Origin: Hyperoplus lanceolatus
Lineage: Eukaryota; Chordata; Actinopteri; Uranoscopiformes; Ammodytidae
Direction: 5' to 3'
Length of the DNA stretch: 64,000 bases
Assembly: GCA_026929865.2 (NCBI GenBank)
Contig: CM049400.1
Location: 14,913,001-14,977,000, forward strand
The position numbers were made by a program, and so were the translations under genes. Each line of letters begins with the position of its first letter. Position 1 is the first letter of the stretch. Below, one piece after another: positions 63,616 to 64,000 of this stretch. The notes beneath the pieces were generated by a model. The model had not been told where the DNA came from and ran no database searches. It saw only the letters and a program-made list of their open reading frames with translations.

Positions 63616-64000
63616 GTAAGTAAAATGTATTTATAAAAGCACATTTATGACAGTTTGCACTGTCCAAAGTGCTGTACATAGTGCATTCAGTAGGTAAACA
63701 ATGAAGGTAAAATAACAATAACCAAAATAAAAGACGTAAAGCCCATACATCCACATAAACACAGATAGTAGTGCAGAGGTAAGTAAGTAGTGCAGAGGTT
63801 AATGGGGAGGAAACACCAGGGTGTACATATGGGTTTTGAGCCTTGATTTAAAGGCAGAAATGTAGGGGGAATCACATTTGTCAGGTGGCAGTTGGTTCCA
63901 CAAGCACGGAGCAACTAGTGCAAAGTACATTTCTGAGAGTTGTGCCAGTGGCATGGCTGTATACGCTGGTCACCAAAAGAAAGTGATAGTCTACAGTAGC
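63616..64000. repeat. (AAGT)n and LINE-3'-end-like fragment
   Basis: It starts with four AAGT units, then AAAATGTATTTATAAAAGCA and CCAAAGTGCTGTACAT, a pattern seen in 3' regions of many fish retroelements (recollection). It runs to the window edge; class and boundary are uncertain. Confidence 0.4.

Noticed and set aside
61209..64000. rag2 in the 3' flank of rag1
   Set aside because: No frame above about 100 codons and no kelch-like or PHD motif on either strand.

Overview
The window is nuclear DNA of a bony fish, most likely a spiny-rayed teleost. Evidence for this is a complete recombination-activating gene 1 (rag1) whose coding region is split by two introns, the presence of a furin exon, an ACC-synthase-like gene (accs) and rag1 within 64 kb, and a dense load of fish-type DNA transposons and dinucleotide repeats. 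All genes have vertebrate exon-intron structure, so coding calls rest on splice sites, reading phase and recognised protein motifs.

Layout. (1) 1-15.7 kb holds no exon I can support; it is probably a furin intron on the minus strand. Most of 1.86-7.76 kb is a stack of transposons nested inside one another, and a further inverted-repeat element lies at 11.7-13.2 kb. (2) 15.78-16.06 kb carries the first coding exon of a furin-type proprotein convertase (minus strand). (3) 16.2-29.1 kb is again repeat-rich: a short MITE, two Tc1/mariner elements interrupted by hAT elements, a hAT inside another hAT, and a single hAT at 28.4 kb. Most of these have precise terminal repeats and target-site duplications. 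(4) 30.8-32.4 kb is GC-rich and lies between divergent furin and accs, a good candidate for a shared promoter region. (5) 32.48-40.22 kb is the accs gene on the plus strand. Fourteen phase-compatible coding exons give 977 residues: an N-terminal Myb/SANT-like domain, a basic stretch and a charged coiled coil, then a complete PLP-dependent ACCS fold. (6) 41.69-43.85 kb is a three-exon gene for a 232-residue four-helix membrane protein of the claudin/PMP22 type that I cannot name. (7) 43.9-57.0 kb is intergenic, with a SINE, a MITE, a LINE 3' end, a long CA tract and a near-perfect 60-base hairpin. (8) 57.09-61.21 kb is rag1, three coding exons, 1071 residues, RING, zinc finger and catalytic DDE residues all present. 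(9) 61.2-64 kb is 3' flank with the start of another transposon-like repeat; rag2 is not present before the right edge.

The genes do not form an operon. The two most interesting points are the physical fusion of a probably transposon-derived DNA-binding module to an ACC-synthase-like enzyme domain, and a 137-base GT tract placed directly against a 3' splice site of that gene. The transposon nests allow a relative order of insertions to be read directly from target duplications.
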